The position numbers were made by a program, and so were the translations under genes. Below are positions 40,277-50,427 of a DNA stretch of 64,000 nucleotides, one piece after another. The notes beneath the pieces were generated by a model. The model was not told the DNA's origin. It ran no database searches and saw only the letters and a program-made list of their open reading frames with translations. Location of the stretch: contig JAJXWV010000057.1 of the NCBI GenBank assembly GCA_021781455.1, positions 1 through 64,000 of the forward strand, in the 5' to 3' direction. Source of the stretch: Acidobacteriota bacterium (GTDB lineage Bacteria; Acidobacteriota; Thermoanaerobaculia; Gp7-AA8). How positions within the stretch are numbered: the stretch's first letter is position 1; the number at the start of each line of letters is the position of its first letter.

Positions 40277-41292
40277 CTCGATCTCCTTGTTTCCAGGATT
40301 CCGTCGACGATCTCGCCGACGAGTGAGGTGTTGATCATTGGATTGCGCGCGGAGTTTCGCGAAACTCGAATCCGCGAGATGTGCGCGTCTTCACTGATGT
40401 GTGTCATACGCCCTGTGTCGATGAGATGCCGATCGACAGCGGCGAGACGTCCTTTGAATAACGAGTACGTCGGCGTGCCTAGAACTGCGGCCTCGCGGTT
40501 CATTGTGCCGCCGCCGCTGATGACGAGGTCGGCGTGATAGAGAAGGTTCGGCCCGTCGAGCGCATTCGGCGGAATCCAGACGTTTGCGTAGCCTCGCTGC
40601 CGCACGGACTCCGCCTGCGACGCCACTCTCGGCAGCAGAATGATGAAGGCCCGTTCATGTGACACAGCATGTTCGAGCACCTTCTCGAACAACGGGTTGT
40701 GGAAACCGTGATAGAGACCCCATTCCCCCGGCGGGCGCATCACCACGATGATCCGATCCGACGGCACTGCAATCGAATCGAGGTAGCCGGACGAGGGCTG
40801 AAAATCGGCGAGGTACATTTGCTCCTTCAGACCGTCGTAGTACATGGCCTTGGTGGCTCCGCCGAATTTCTTGACCGATGCTTCCGGAAAGTACCTCGGT
40901 ACGATCACCCGTTGTGCCAATCGAAAGCAGACGTGGTTCGCTGGCTGAAACTCGTAGTCCATCAGCGTGACAAACGGCATGAAGAGCGCCCGCGCTGCAA
41001 GCGCCTGGGCATAAGAGTTATGGCTCACCGCCAGATCGCACTTCTCCCGGCGGGCGATGCGCGCCAGCGCCCACGAGCGCTCCAGAACCCGGTAGGCAAT
41101 CGCAGCGAGCTTCTTCCCTCCATGGCGGCCCACCGGCGTGTGCGTGAGGCCGAACTGATCGGCAAGCTGCGTCGTCTGCGCAAAAGGGCGGGACGTGATG
41201 AAGATGTCATGCCCGCGGCGTTTCAATTCATCAATGACAGGCCGAAAGAACAGCACCTGCGGCGAATTCGCAAGATCGATCCAGATCTTCAT
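40273..41292 (-). CDS. DUF354-family GT-B-like protein
   Basis: This 339-residue protein starts [20 protein letters not shown]. It has the family's [13 protein letters not shown] region, [13 protein letters not shown] and the C-terminal [20 protein letters not shown] segment. DUF354 proteins resemble GT-B glycosyltransferases and UDP-GlcNAc epimerases and are common in archaeal and some bacterial glycan loci. A glycosyltransferase role is likely but unproven. The gene is translationally coupled to the aminotransferase downstream. Confidence 0.82.
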   Translation of the reverse strand: MKIWIDLANSPQVLFFRPVIDELKRRGHDIFITSRPFAQTTQLADQFGLTHTPVGRHGGKKLAAIAYRVLERSWALARIARREKCDLAVSHNSYAQALAARALFMPFVTLMDYEFQPANHVCFRLAQRVIVPRYFPEASVKKFGGATKAMYYDGLKEQMYLADFQPSSGYLDSIAVPSDRIIVVMRPPGEWGLYHGFHNPLFEKVLEHAVSHERAFIILLPRVASQAESVRQRGYANVWIPPNALDGPNLLYHADLVISGGGTMNREAAVLGTPTYSLFKGRLAAVDRHLIDTGRMTHISEDAHISRIRVSRNSARNPMINTSLVGEIVDGILETRRSS

Positions 41293-41295
41293 GGT

Positions 41296-43221
41296 TCAGC
41301 TGGCGGAGGCGACACGAGAGAGCACGACGGTGTCCGGCGCGCGCGTGACCTTGCTCGAATTGCGGAACACGTTTCGTAAGGCCTCGAGTTGCACGAGAAG
41401 AAAGATCTGCCGCCAGCGGTTCGCACGCTTGTCTCTGTGGCTCCGGAAGAGCTCCTCGACCGGATCGCGGTGCATGAACGTGTCGACGACCCCGCCGGCG
41501 CGCAGGACGAGGTCGCGCATGTCTGTGCCGAGGCGATCGCGCATCCACGCCTCGAGCGGAACCTCGAAACCGAGTTTCGGTCCGTTGAGGACCTCCTGCG
41601 GGACAATGCGGGCGAGCGCGCGCTTGAGCAGCCGTTTCGGCTTGTGCCCGCGCATTTTGACACTCGCGGGAATCGATTCCGCGAAGCGCATTAGGTCCAT
41701 GTCGAGCATCGGCACGCGCGACTCGACGGACGCCGCCATCGACATCTTGTCGCCGAAGATGAGGAGATTGTCTGCGAGGCCGCAACGGACGTCGATGCGC
41801 AGGAGCTGATCGAGCGCCGGCATCTGCGCGATATCAGCGCCCCAGCGCGCAAGGACGTCCTCGCCCGCCTCCGGCAGAACGTCGCTCCGAAACAATGCCG
41901 CGCGCTGCTCGGGCGAAAAGACCTCGTAAATGCGCTCGAATCTGCGAATCGGATTTCGTTCTGCAAGCGCATACGCACCGCGACGCCAGCGCAGCCGAGC
42001 GTGTGAAGCCCCCAGAAGCTTCGGCACGACAGACTCGGTGACGGCTCGCGGCAGGCGCCGGTACATCTCGCCGTAGCTTTCGCCCACATACCGCGCGTAT
42101 CCGCCGAACGGCTCGTCCGCACCCTGCCCCGTCAGAACGACTTTGACCGACTGCCGCGCCAGCTTACAGACGAAATACATGAGCAGCGCCGACGGCGTAC
42201 ACGGCTCTTCAAGGTGCCAGTACGACGGCTCGAGAAAATCCATGTACTCCGTCATTCCGACTTGGACATCTTCGTGCTGCGTGCCCAAGCGTTTCGCGGT
42301 CCTGCGCGCTGCATCGACTTCATTGACGCGATCGATTTCCGACGACCCGCGGAGGCCGACTGTGAAGGTCCGAACGCGCTCGGAGTGGCGCGCCATCAGC
42401 GTCACGACGGCGGTCGAGTCGACGCCGCCGCTCAGGAGCGCACCGATCGGGACGTCACTCATCATCTGCCGCTCGACAGCGGTTTCGATGCGATGCGCCA
42501 GCTCGCGCGCGAGATCTTCTTCGGAAATGCCCGACAACAGCGTCGTGTCCGCAACCGAATACTTCTCCTGCGGTCCCGCGCCGTTCGGCGTCACAACCAG
42601 GCGATGTCCCGCGGCGAGCTTCTTCACCGGCCCGAACAGCGTCAGCGGCGCCGGCAGAAATCCATAGCGAAGCGCGGTGTCGATCGCCTCGGCGGTGAAC
42701 GATCCATCGATTCCAGGGACCTGAAGGATGGCCTTGACTTCCGAAGCGAATACGAACCGCCCCCGTTCGTCGGCGTAGTACATCGGCTTCACGCCGAAAT
42801 GGTCGCGAGCGACGAGCAGGCGCTTCCGCCTGCTGTCCCACAGGCCGAAGGCAAAGATACCGTTGAGCTTGAGGACGACGTCGTCTCCCCACTCCTCATA
42901 CCCGTGAACGATGACTTCCGTGTCCGTCCGCGTGCGGAAGGTGTGGCCGCGCTTTTCCAGATCGGCGACGAGGTCCTTGAAGTTGTAGATCTCGCCGTTG
43001 AACGTGATCCAGACGCTGCCGTCCTCGTTGGTGAGCGGCTGTTTCCCACCGGTTACGTCGATGATGCTCAATCGCCGATGACCCAACCCGACTTCGCCAT
43101 CGAAGTAAGAACCTTCTCCGTCGGGGCCGCGGTGCGCGATCGAGTCGGTCATCGCCTGGACGACGTCACGGTCCGGAGGAGCCCCGGAACCGTAATTGTA
43201 GATACCGCAAACGCCGCACAT
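41296..43221 (-). CDS. asnB: Asparagine synthase (glutamine-hydrolysing)-type amidotransferase, copy 1
   Basis: This 641-residue AsnB-type enzyme has the N-terminal glutaminase nucleophile Cys2 (MCGVCGIYNYG), HRGPDGEG and FNGEIYNFKDL. The C-terminal synthetase PP-loop is ALLSGGVDSTAVVTL (about 255-270), followed by TGQGADEPFGGY. It transfers glutamine nitrogen to an activated carboxylate. In polysaccharide loci, AsnB-type proteins such as WbpS amidate uronic-acid carboxyls, a plausible role here beside the WbpB/E/D-like genes. Copies 2 and 3 are at 50532 and 56946 and are only moderately similar. Confidence 0.9.
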   Translation of the reverse strand: MCGVCGIYNYGSGAPPDRDVVQAMTDSIAHRGPDGEGSYFDGEVGLGHRRLSIIDVTGGKQPLTNEDGSVWITFNGEIYNFKDLVADLEKRGHTFRTRTDTEVIVHGYEEWGDDVVLKLNGIFAFGLWDSRRKRLLVARDHFGVKPMYYADERGRFVFASEVKAILQVPGIDGSFTAEAIDTALRYGFLPAPLTLFGPVKKLAAGHRLVVTPNGAGPQEKYSVADTTLLSGISEEDLARELAHRIETAVERQMMSDVPIGALLSGGVDSTAVVTLMARHSERVRTFTVGLRGSSEIDRVNEVDAARRTAKRLGTQHEDVQVGMTEYMDFLEPSYWHLEEPCTPSALLMYFVCKLARQSVKVVLTGQGADEPFGGYARYVGESYGEMYRRLPRAVTESVVPKLLGASHARLRWRRGAYALAERNPIRRFERIYEVFSPEQRAALFRSDVLPEAGEDVLARWGADIAQMPALDQLLRIDVRCGLADNLLIFGDKMSMAASVESRVPMLDMDLMRFAESIPASVKMRGHKPKRLLKRALARIVPQEVLNGPKLGFEVPLEAWMRDRLGTDMRDLVLRAGGVVDTFMHRDPVEELFRSHRDKRANRWRQIFLLVQLEALRNVFRNSSKVTRAPDTVVLSRVASAS

Positions 43222-43368
43222 CGTCTAATCCCTCAATTTCATTTCGTTTGCACGGCAGCCAGTGTTGATGCTCGCGCCGTGCTGCGCCAGGTCTGATGTC
43301 ACGAACAACTTGCCTGGTCCCGCACGGTTCGTCGCCAAGAGCGAAATTGCGTAATGCAACCGAACCGT

Positions 43369-45774
43369 TTAGTGCACATAGCCGAGGGCGCGCAATCGTC
43401 GGACGTTTTCGCGCGCCGCTTCGGAGTCCCCGAGAGAGTCCGTACCCGGACAGCAACCACTGTAATAGATCGCCACAGTTCCTCGCTTGAATTTCCGGGT
43501 GCGTAGATCAGATGGCGCGATAAACACTTCGTGCGGTGCAGCTCGCAGAGGATTGCGCGAGCGGTGCCCAGTCCCGACCACAATCATTCGGTCGTCGAGT
43601 GGCTGACCGTCCTTGAGCACCTCGACTTCGATTCGCTGATCTTTCTTCGCAGTATCAAAAACGACGTCAGCGGATCCGGAACTGATCCGGATCGGGAGAT
43701 GCATCTCCGTAGCCATCTTCAGGCTGCTCGTGTCATGCGATAAGAGTGCGACAAAGGGCGCGCGGAATTCGACGCGACCGCGGCCCGGGAGCGTATGTAG
43801 CTCGAGAGTCGGCACGCCGTTCGCCGCTGCATATCCCCACACAGGCGTCCATTGATCCCGCGGGCCGTGGCCTGTCAGCACGGCATCGGCCACAGAGGGA
43901 CCACTCCAGCTAAGCTGAATTTTGAAGCTCCGAGCGCCTCCGGTGACCCGCGCCCACGCGCCGAACGCAACGATTGAGTTGTCCGGAAGTGACTGCGATG
44001 CCGTGCCGGCGAACTTCACCGGCTCGTCTGACTTGATGACCGCGTCCTGCTGGACGTTCCCGAGAATCGACCGGCGCTGCATCTCCGGCAGGTCGATTCC
44101 GGACTCCGGATTGAAGTAGTTGACAGAAAGACGCTTCAGCGGCTGGCCCGACTTCAATCGCACCTCATAATTCGCACGACTGCTATCGTCCTCTAGCCGT
44201 ACATGCCAGCCCGACTCGCCACGAAGCACTTCACGGTCGAGAATCGTCCGCAACCGATTGACCTCTTCCGGATGATTGAACGAGAAGTCAACAGTCTCGG
44301 TAGGATCGAGTGACGTGTTGACCAGAGTTTCGCCGCCGTAATGAGCTCTGGAGTAATACGTGACCAGGCTATCGGGATTGATGCGAACAAGCTTCCAGGG
44401 GCCGCTTCTCACGGACTTGACTCCGCACACGAAGTCTCCTTCCGAAATCGAGGCGGCTCGTTCGCGCAGTCGTCTCGAGTCGAACAGGTTGATTCCGCGC
44501 ATATCCCGCGGCGCCTCGATACCCACCGATGCAAGGATTGTCGGCGCCACGTCGATCAGCATCGCGTCATCACCGATCCTGACATCTCGTGGAACGCCAG
44601 GGCCGCTGATGATGAGCGGTATCCGCGTGATCGGCTCGCGCGGCGGATTCTCAGAACCATGCAGCCATGCGATGTCGACGCCGTCTTCGAGAAAGTTCTC
44701 GCCGTGATCGGCAAGGACCACCACGATCGTGTTGTCGAGAAGTCCGTTGACCCGCAACGCGTTAACGACATGCTCGACGTTTCTGTCGGAAAAACGAACA
44801 GTCGCATCGTATGCGTCCCGGATGTATTGCAGCTCATCCGGATGCTCGGCGGCTCTTGACTTGTTCCATTTGTACGAGTGAGCGAATTGATTAAGAAAAC
44901 GCTTCGCGTTCTTTTGGTCGATCAACCCGGCGCCATATTCCGGAGCAGCTTCATAAGGTCCGTGAGCCCCGAGCAGATGTAAGTGTGCAAAAAAGGGCCG
45001 TGACGCCGTGGGTGACAACCAGTCCTCGAACGCTCTGACGGTGTTCACGTCGAGCTGGCGGACGAATTCCGGCGTGAGCGTCTCGAGGTTCGCGTCATGC
45101 GGGCCTGCATCGAAGGTTGTTGATGAGTACCAATCACCGATAACGCGATCGAACCCGCGTTGCCAGCCATAGCCGACGTAAAAAGATCCGGGCCATATGA
45201 GGCCGGTAAACGCAACCGTATGGTAACCAGCCCGATGCAAGATAGAGGGCAGGTCAGGCGCACATGCGGGAAGCTGGTCAACGGGAGGAACGGTGGAGAC
45301 GTTCGCGTGCTCGGTGACGTAGCTCGAGGTGAGGAGAGAGGGCACCGCAGTGCGTGTCCAGAGGCCCTGCGTATACGCGGCGGTGAACGTCACTCCGCGG
45401 TGCGCAAATTCGCGGAGAAACGGCGTGGTGTTCCGACCGTATCCATATACGGATAGTCGATCCGCGCGAACTGTGTCCAGAAGAATTACGACCACGTTAG
45501 GTTGCGCAGCCTTGCCGTGCGAAACCGCGAGTTCCCGCGGCTTCGCATGACGCATGGCCCGGACGGCATGATCTGCCGGCCCTTTGTTGTCACAGGCCAA
45601 AAGAACGGCTGCCGTGATCAGGATGACGACACTAAAGCGCTGTTTGCAAATTCGTCTGATGATTGCGCTGCGCGGGTGGACAGGCGGGTGCGGAATCGAC
45701 ATCGAGTGGTTACCTGATGACCATCCAGATGGAAGTGCCAATTCTGATGCGGGGTCATTTGTTTGCAGAGTCAT
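43369..45774 (-). CDS. Lipoprotein-like sulfatase/alkaline-phosphatase-superfamily enzyme
   Basis: This is an ~801-residue protein. The N-terminus has a lipoprotein-type signal ending LITAAVLLAC (Cys61, or Cys37 if the start is the ATG at 45702). The sulfatase fold follows, with VVVILLDTVRADRLSVYGYG (metal Asp), YTQGLWTRTAVPSLLTS at the nucleophile region, VLADHGENF and GINLFDSRR. The formylglycine C/S-x-P-x-R motif is absent (TRTAVPS instead), so classical sulfatase activity is doubtful. The C-terminal ~280 residues form an uncharacterised beta-rich extension. The ATG at 45774 overlaps the polymerase stop (ATGA). Confidence 0.8.
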   Translation of the reverse strand: MTLQTNDPASELALPSGWSSGNHSMSIPHPPVHPRSAIIRRICKQRFSVVILITAAVLLACDNKGPADHAVRAMRHAKPRELAVSHGKAAQPNVVVILLDTVRADRLSVYGYGRNTTPFLREFAHRGVTFTAAYTQGLWTRTAVPSLLTSSYVTEHANVSTVPPVDQLPACAPDLPSILHRAGYHTVAFTGLIWPGSFYVGYGWQRGFDRVIGDWYSSTTFDAGPHDANLETLTPEFVRQLDVNTVRAFEDWLSPTASRPFFAHLHLLGAHGPYEAAPEYGAGLIDQKNAKRFLNQFAHSYKWNKSRAAEHPDELQYIRDAYDATVRFSDRNVEHVVNALRVNGLLDNTIVVVLADHGENFLEDGVDIAWLHGSENPPREPITRIPLIISGPGVPRDVRIGDDAMLIDVAPTILASVGIEAPRDMRGINLFDSRRLRERAASISEGDFVCGVKSVRSGPWKLVRINPDSLVTYYSRAHYGGETLVNTSLDPTETVDFSFNHPEEVNRLRTILDREVLRGESGWHVRLEDDSSRANYEVRLKSGQPLKRLSVNYFNPESGIDLPEMQRRSILGNVQQDAVIKSDEPVKFAGTASQSLPDNSIVAFGAWARVTGGARSFKIQLSWSGPSVADAVLTGHGPRDQWTPVWGYAAANGVPTLELHTLPGRGRVEFRAPFVALLSHDTSSLKMATEMHLPIRISSGSADVVFDTAKKDQRIEVEVLKDGQPLDDRMIVVGTGHRSRNPLRAAPHEVFIAPSDLRTRKFKRGTVAIYYSGCCPGTDSLGDSEAARENVRRLRALGYVH

Positions 45775-47405
45775 GATCGGCTCAGTCTTCGACTGACTCC
45801 CCGAACGACTCCGCCGTTCCGGTTCCATCCGCCGCTCCGAAAGACCGGCACGGACGCTGAAACAGCGTCGCGCGTCGGCTCTGTCAACCTGCGCTCCAGC
45901 TGCAGCCTTCGTTGGTACGCCACCGCGGCCGTCAGCCAGAACGGCAGGCTGTACGCGTCGAGCCGCCACACCGAGATATACCACGGAGCCAGGAGGACGA
46001 AGAATGCGCACTGTGCCTCGAATACCGCCGCGATGATGACGTCATGCCGATCACCTCGGCGCAGCTGCCGGCCGGTTCCGCGCCAGAGGAGGAGCACCGG
46101 TATCAGATAGACGACGAGCCCGCCGAAGCCAAACTCCATGACCGATCTGAAGGTCTGAGACTCGCGGCAGGAGACGCCGCGATAATTCAATTCTTTGCAC
46201 ACCACACCAGCACCAACGGCATCGGTAGTCGAAACATCGTCGAAGTGGGCCGTCATGAGGCCGCCTTGCGCCGACTCGGGGCCGTATCCCCACAGCAGCC
46301 GAAACGGATCCGTCGCCAGGAGTGGAATTGCGTAATAGAACACTGTCAACCGGCCCAGGGAGCCATCCCTCACCGTAGCAGGATCGGTGTAATAGTCCGC
46401 ATCCGTATACCGGGGCAGAGCCTTCGTCATGAATCCGCGCACTGCCGGAATGTCCACCGCAGCCGCCACGACACACGCAACCAGCAAAATAATTGCCCCG
46501 GCGAGCCTCACCGCCGCCGGGCCGAGGCGACGCCAGCCAAAGTGCCTGAGGATAACCCAGGCGATCACAATCGGCAGAAACACCACGCCTGCCTCGATAT
46601 CGCCGAGTAACACGGGAACGAGCAGAATCGCCGCGCCGAGGAGCGGCAGCCAGCCTCTTTTGGTGAGCCAAACCGCGATCAACATGAATTGGCTGGCGAG
46701 AACTACCGCGAGCAGGGGACCGTTCTGCCCCATCGTTCCGACGAGAAAATCGCTGCTCTTGCCGGCCACGAGAAACTGATATAGAGCGACAGGCACCTGA
46801 AGCAGAGTCAGTCCCACCATCAACCAGAGGATCCGGCGTAGAAAGCGCGTCGACAGCCGCAGATTCACGAGAGCGACGAAGAACAGTGGATACCGCAGAT
46901 TCGTCGCCAGAGAGAGCACCGCGTCACGCCCTGTAGAATGGTTGAAGAATGCGGACGCAAGCACAAATGCGGTGAAGAGCCCATACAGGGTGAGAATTCG
47001 GCCACCGCGTAAGGGCGCCGCGTGCGTCAAGTGCCACATAAACGCGCTGAGAATCACGAGCGCGATTCCGACAGTCGGCACGTAGCGGCCCCAGAACATC
47101 AGCTGCGGAATCTCGTTTCGATTACCGAAGAACAACAGCAGCACCGTCGCTACGACAGCCGCTTTCGGTGCCATCATCACCGTGCTCAGAACGAGCACGA
47201 TCGCCGCCACCACAACGAGAGTGATGACGGAGGTGTCGATGCCCAATCTCGCGAAAACAACTGCCGACACGAGCACCACGGCCGTAATCGCAATGGCCGG
47301 GGCGATACGGCCGACCGCATTCCTGCGCTGATCGTCTCGCGCGTTGTCATCCATTCCGGTAGCGATCGCCATCAATCCATCCATGTGCGGTTGCAGCGCT
47401 GCCAC
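45771..47405 (-). CDS. O-antigen polymerase/ligase-like membrane protein
   Basis: This 544-residue protein has about eleven to twelve membrane helices and a long extracytoplasmic loop (about 320-420, with LLWGYGPESAQGG) of the Wzy/WaaL type. The N-terminus has several possible ATGs (residues 1, 8, 12 and 18); the first membrane helix begins near 35. It is coupled to the sulfatase-fold gene and lies about 180 bp from the carbamoyltransferase. That gap has no recognised element. Assignment is by topology; the Wzy_C signature is weaker than in the other two copies. Confidence 0.72.
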   Translation of the reverse strand: MAALQPHMDGLMAIATGMDDNARDDQRRNAVGRIAPAIAITAVVLVSAVVFARLGIDTSVITLVVVAAIVLVLSTVMMAPKAAVVATVLLLFFGNRNEIPQLMFWGRYVPTVGIALVILSAFMWHLTHAAPLRGGRILTLYGLFTAFVLASAFFNHSTGRDAVLSLATNLRYPLFFVALVNLRLSTRFLRRILWLMVGLTLLQVPVALYQFLVAGKSSDFLVGTMGQNGPLLAVVLASQFMLIAVWLTKRGWLPLLGAAILLVPVLLGDIEAGVVFLPIVIAWVILRHFGWRRLGPAAVRLAGAIILLVACVVAAAVDIPAVRGFMTKALPRYTDADYYTDPATVRDGSLGRLTVFYYAIPLLATDPFRLLWGYGPESAQGGLMTAHFDDVSTTDAVGAGVVCKELNYRGVSCRESQTFRSVMEFGFGGLVVYLIPVLLLWRGTGRQLRRGDRHDVIIAAVFEAQCAFFVLLAPWYISVWRLDAYSLPFWLTAAVAYQRRLQLERRLTEPTRDAVSASVPVFRSGGWNRNGGVVRGVSRRLSRS

Positions 47406-47585
47406 TCTTTGCGATTCGGCGCTGCCCTTCGAAATCGGTCGACGCCCATCGTGACTGGAGGTACGACGCTCTTCGACCAGGGCGTCTCGAGCCCGGCTCG
47501 GGCAGCAGAGCTAAGGCCCGCCCGCGAATTTCTGGATGGTCGGCTGCGCAGGCTCCATCGGGCGCGAGCCGACCGTAAAGGCGCT

Positions 47586-49295
47586 CTACTGCGCCGTTTT
47601 CGAGATCATGAAGTTGCCCACGGCGAGGTGCTGCAGCCCCGACCGATCGAACACGTCGAGCGCATCGTCGGCTGTCATCACGATCGGGAATCCGTGGAGA
47701 TTAAAAGAAGTGTTGAGGAGCACGCCCCGCCCGGTCCGGCGTTCGAATTCCTTCAGAACGCGGTGAAAGTCGGGATTCCACCCCTCCCTGACGACCTCCG
47801 GACGTGCGGAGCGGTCGTACGGATGCAGAGCGGCCTGCAACTCCGGCGCGCGCTCCGTGGTGTCGAACGACAGAATCATGTAAGGCGCGAAGATCTTCTT
47901 GGGATTTCGCAGATAGTCGCCTGAGCGCTCTTCCAGGATGGCCGGGGCGAACGGCATCCAGAAATCGCGGCTCTTGATCATGTCGTTGATGATGCGGATC
48001 ACCTCGGGCCGGGTCGGGTCAGCGAGGATGGAACGGTTGCCCAGCGCGCGTGCGCCGAACTCCATGCGCCCCTTGCATCGGGCCACGATCTCGCCGCGCG
48101 CAAGGAGTGCGCCGACTTCGGCCTCGATGTCGCTGTGCTCGACGCAATCCCACGGCCGGCCGGGATACTTCTGCAGCGCCGCCTCCACGTCTGACCGGTC
48201 CACTTCGGGCCCGAAATAGAACGGGCCCAGGGGCTCGGCACGAGGCTCGCTCTTCCGCTTCTGCTCGTAGGTCCACAGCGCGGCGCCCATGGCGTTCGTC
48301 TCGTCGCCCGGCGAGGGGAAGATGAAGAGATCATCGAGTTCCGGCAACTCCATGATCAGCTTGTTGGCCTTGACGTTCATGAACGTGCCGCCGCTCAAGG
48401 CGACCTTGCGCAGGCCGGTCTGCCTCATGCAGTTGCGCACCCAGGTCACGAGCATGTCCTCGGTGAATTGCTGCAGGCCTGCCGAGATCGAGTCGAATCT
48501 CTGTCTCTCGAAGAGGTGCGAGAAGAAGCGATAGCTGTAGTACGTCTCGGGACAGCCGTCGGTGCGGTGCCAGGTCAGGCCGCCGTTGCCGTCGAATTGC
48601 ATCAACGGCCTCAGAAGCGAGTAGACCTTGTCGCGCCCCTTCTCGTGCGCGTAAGGCGCCATGCCCATCAGCTTGAACTCGTGCTCGAGCGGGACCATCC
48701 CCATGATGAAGGTGGTCATCGCGTAAATATTTCCGATGGACTCTGAATCCGGCACTTTGGCCAGCCGCTTGATCGTGCCGCCGTTGCCGCGGCTGACGGT
48801 GGCACAGAGGAAATCACCACCACCGTCGTTCGTCAGCACCAGTACGTCCTCGTCCATCTTCCCCCAGCCGAAGTAAGCGGCCGAGGCATGGGCCAGGTGA
48901 TGCTCGACAAAATGGACCTTCTGGGGATCGATGCCGGCGCGCGCGACTCCCTGCAGCCGCTCGTTGCGGCGCTTCTTCAGGTACATGGCCTTCGCGGGCG
49001 TGAGCTTCAGCATCCGCCGCAAGCTCGTGGCAAAGCTCTGGGTGTTACTGTACTCTTCCATCACCTGCTCGCGATTGTGCGGACGGGGCATGTGCCGGCC
49101 GTTGAGCGCGACCCAGTCGACTTCTTCGGGTTTCGTGTTCGTCACATCGAGTACCCAGCGGATCGCCTGATCCGGAACGCCGCACCAATTCTTCACACGT
49201 ACGATCCGCTCCTGCTCGATCGCCGCCGTAATGCGACCGTCCTCGATCATGCATGCGGACGCATTGTGGCCATCGTGTATACCGAGAACCTTCAT
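47586..49295 (-). CDS. NodU/CmcH-type carbamoyltransferase
   Basis: This 569-residue protein starts MKVLGIHDGHNASACMIEDG. The N-terminal Kae1-like domain carries HHLAHASAAYFGW (metal-binding His) and NDGGGDF. LALSGGTFMN-type KVALSGGTFMNVKAN follows. The C-terminal YrdC-like domain has GRMEFGARALGNRSILADP and LNTSFNLHG. Such enzymes transfer a carbamoyl group from carbamoyl phosphate, through carbamoyl-AMP, to hydroxyls of sugars or natural products. It probably decorates the polysaccharide. Its ATG overlaps the glycosyltransferase stop (ATGA). Confidence 0.92.
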   Translation of the reverse strand: MKVLGIHDGHNASACMIEDGRITAAIEQERIVRVKNWCGVPDQAIRWVLDVTNTKPEEVDWVALNGRHMPRPHNREQVMEEYSNTQSFATSLRRMLKLTPAKAMYLKKRRNERLQGVARAGIDPQKVHFVEHHLAHASAAYFGWGKMDEDVLVLTNDGGGDFLCATVSRGNGGTIKRLAKVPDSESIGNIYAMTTFIMGMVPLEHEFKLMGMAPYAHEKGRDKVYSLLRPLMQFDGNGGLTWHRTDGCPETYYSYRFFSHLFERQRFDSISAGLQQFTEDMLVTWVRNCMRQTGLRKVALSGGTFMNVKANKLIMELPELDDLFIFPSPGDETNAMGAALWTYEQKRKSEPRAEPLGPFYFGPEVDRSDVEAALQKYPGRPWDCVEHSDIEAEVGALLARGEIVARCKGRMEFGARALGNRSILADPTRPEVIRIINDMIKSRDFWMPFAPAILEERSGDYLRNPKKIFAPYMILSFDTTERAPELQAALHPYDRSARPEVVREGWNPDFHRVLKEFERRTGRGVLLNTSFNLHGFPIVMTADDALDVFDRSGLQHLAVGNFMISKTAQ

Positions 49296-50314
49296 ATGAT
49301 CTCCGTTCCGGCGCGGCCTTTGACACCACGACGTCCGTCTATGGCGGCGCGATAAATTGACAGTAATTGGTGGGCAACGAGGGTGCTGTCGTAACGAAGG
49401 GCGCGCTCGCGTCCGTTCGATCGTACGCCTCTGTCCAGTATCTCGCGCAGTCGCGAGCCTAGGACCTCTGGCGAGCGGCCGCTGATCGCGACGCATTGCG
49501 CGGTGCCTTCCACCACGGAGGCCACGTCGCCGACATTCACGCTCACGATCGGCAGATTGCACGCCATCGCTTCTTTGATTGCGTTAGGCGAGCCCTCCGA
49601 CTTCGAGGTGAAGAGAAGAGCATCGACAGCATTGAGATACAAAGGTACGTCGGAATGTGGAACGCCGTCCAGGACCAGCAGCTCCATGTCGCTCCGGCCG
49701 GCCGCGGCGACGCTAAAGGCCGCGACGGCGAGCGGGTAATCCTTTTCGGGTCGCGACGGCCACGATGGGAAGAGGACGTAACGTTTTTCCTCGCTCAATT
49801 CCAGTCGTTGTCGCGCCTCGGCCCGAGGAAGCGGCTTGAACATCGCCAGATCGACGCCGTTCGGCAGTACGTGCACCGAATCCCGCCGCCACACGGCGCT
49901 GCGCATGACATCGCTCTTGACGATGACCTGGTCGGCGATCAGCGCCGTTGCCTGCGTTAGCACGTACGTGAACGCCGCCTGAATTGGCGCGCCTGCATCC
50001 GTATACTGCGAAACATGAACGTCGCCTCCGGTCAGAGACATCACGACCGGCACGCTGCGCTGACAAAGAGCGATCGCGCCGTTGTAGGAGAAATGAGCGT
50101 GAACGAGATCCGCCTTCGAAGCCCGCACGAATCGCCTGAAGCTTCCAACCGACTGCGGATACTTCCAGATCCGCCGTCCCTGGACAAAGAACGGAAGCAC
50201 CTCCACGCCGAGGCGTCGCAGTGATTCTTCCTGGGCCGCGACGAACGCGCTCGTTGTCGGCGGATCCTCGGAAATGTAACCCTGAAGGGATATGACGCGA
50301 GGGAACTCTCTCAT
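49292..50314 (-). CDS. GT4-family glycosyltransferase
   Basis: This 340-residue GT-B enzyme has VISLQGYISEDPPTTSAF, ADLVHAHFSYNGAIA, SLTGGDVHVSQY, VLPNGVDLAMFKPL and the donor-site TSKSEGSPNAIKEAMA. The start is uncertain. The ATG used begins at the first family strand, but the frame stays open upstream to 50431 where a TTG overlaps a short upstream ORF. It is followed by the carbamoyltransferase with a 4-nt overlap. Confidence 0.87.
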   Translation of the reverse strand: MREFPRVISLQGYISEDPPTTSAFVAAQEESLRRLGVEVLPFFVQGRRIWKYPQSVGSFRRFVRASKADLVHAHFSYNGAIALCQRSVPVVMSLTGGDVHVSQYTDAGAPIQAAFTYVLTQATALIADQVIVKSDVMRSAVWRRDSVHVLPNGVDLAMFKPLPRAEARQRLELSEEKRYVLFPSWPSRPEKDYPLAVAAFSVAAAGRSDMELLVLDGVPHSDVPLYLNAVDALLFTSKSEGSPNAIKEAMACNLPIVSVNVGDVASVVEGTAQCVAISGRSPEVLGSRLREILDRGVRSNGRERALRYDSTLVAHQLLSIYRAAIDGRRGVKGRAGTEII

Positions 50315-50427
50315 TCGCTCAGCGGGCACCACTTCCGCAACGGGCGCTGCATCGGGAACTGCCGGCTCGACCGGGCCGCCCCTGCTGAGCGGCCGGCTTC
50401 CTCGTCCGCCGCGCCAGACAGCGGCCC

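Noticed and set aside
43369-46011. Sulfatase gene extended to 46011
   Set aside because: The upstream part overlaps the polymerase gene and has no signal sequence. The ATG at 45774 (or 45702) places the lipoprotein signal correctly.
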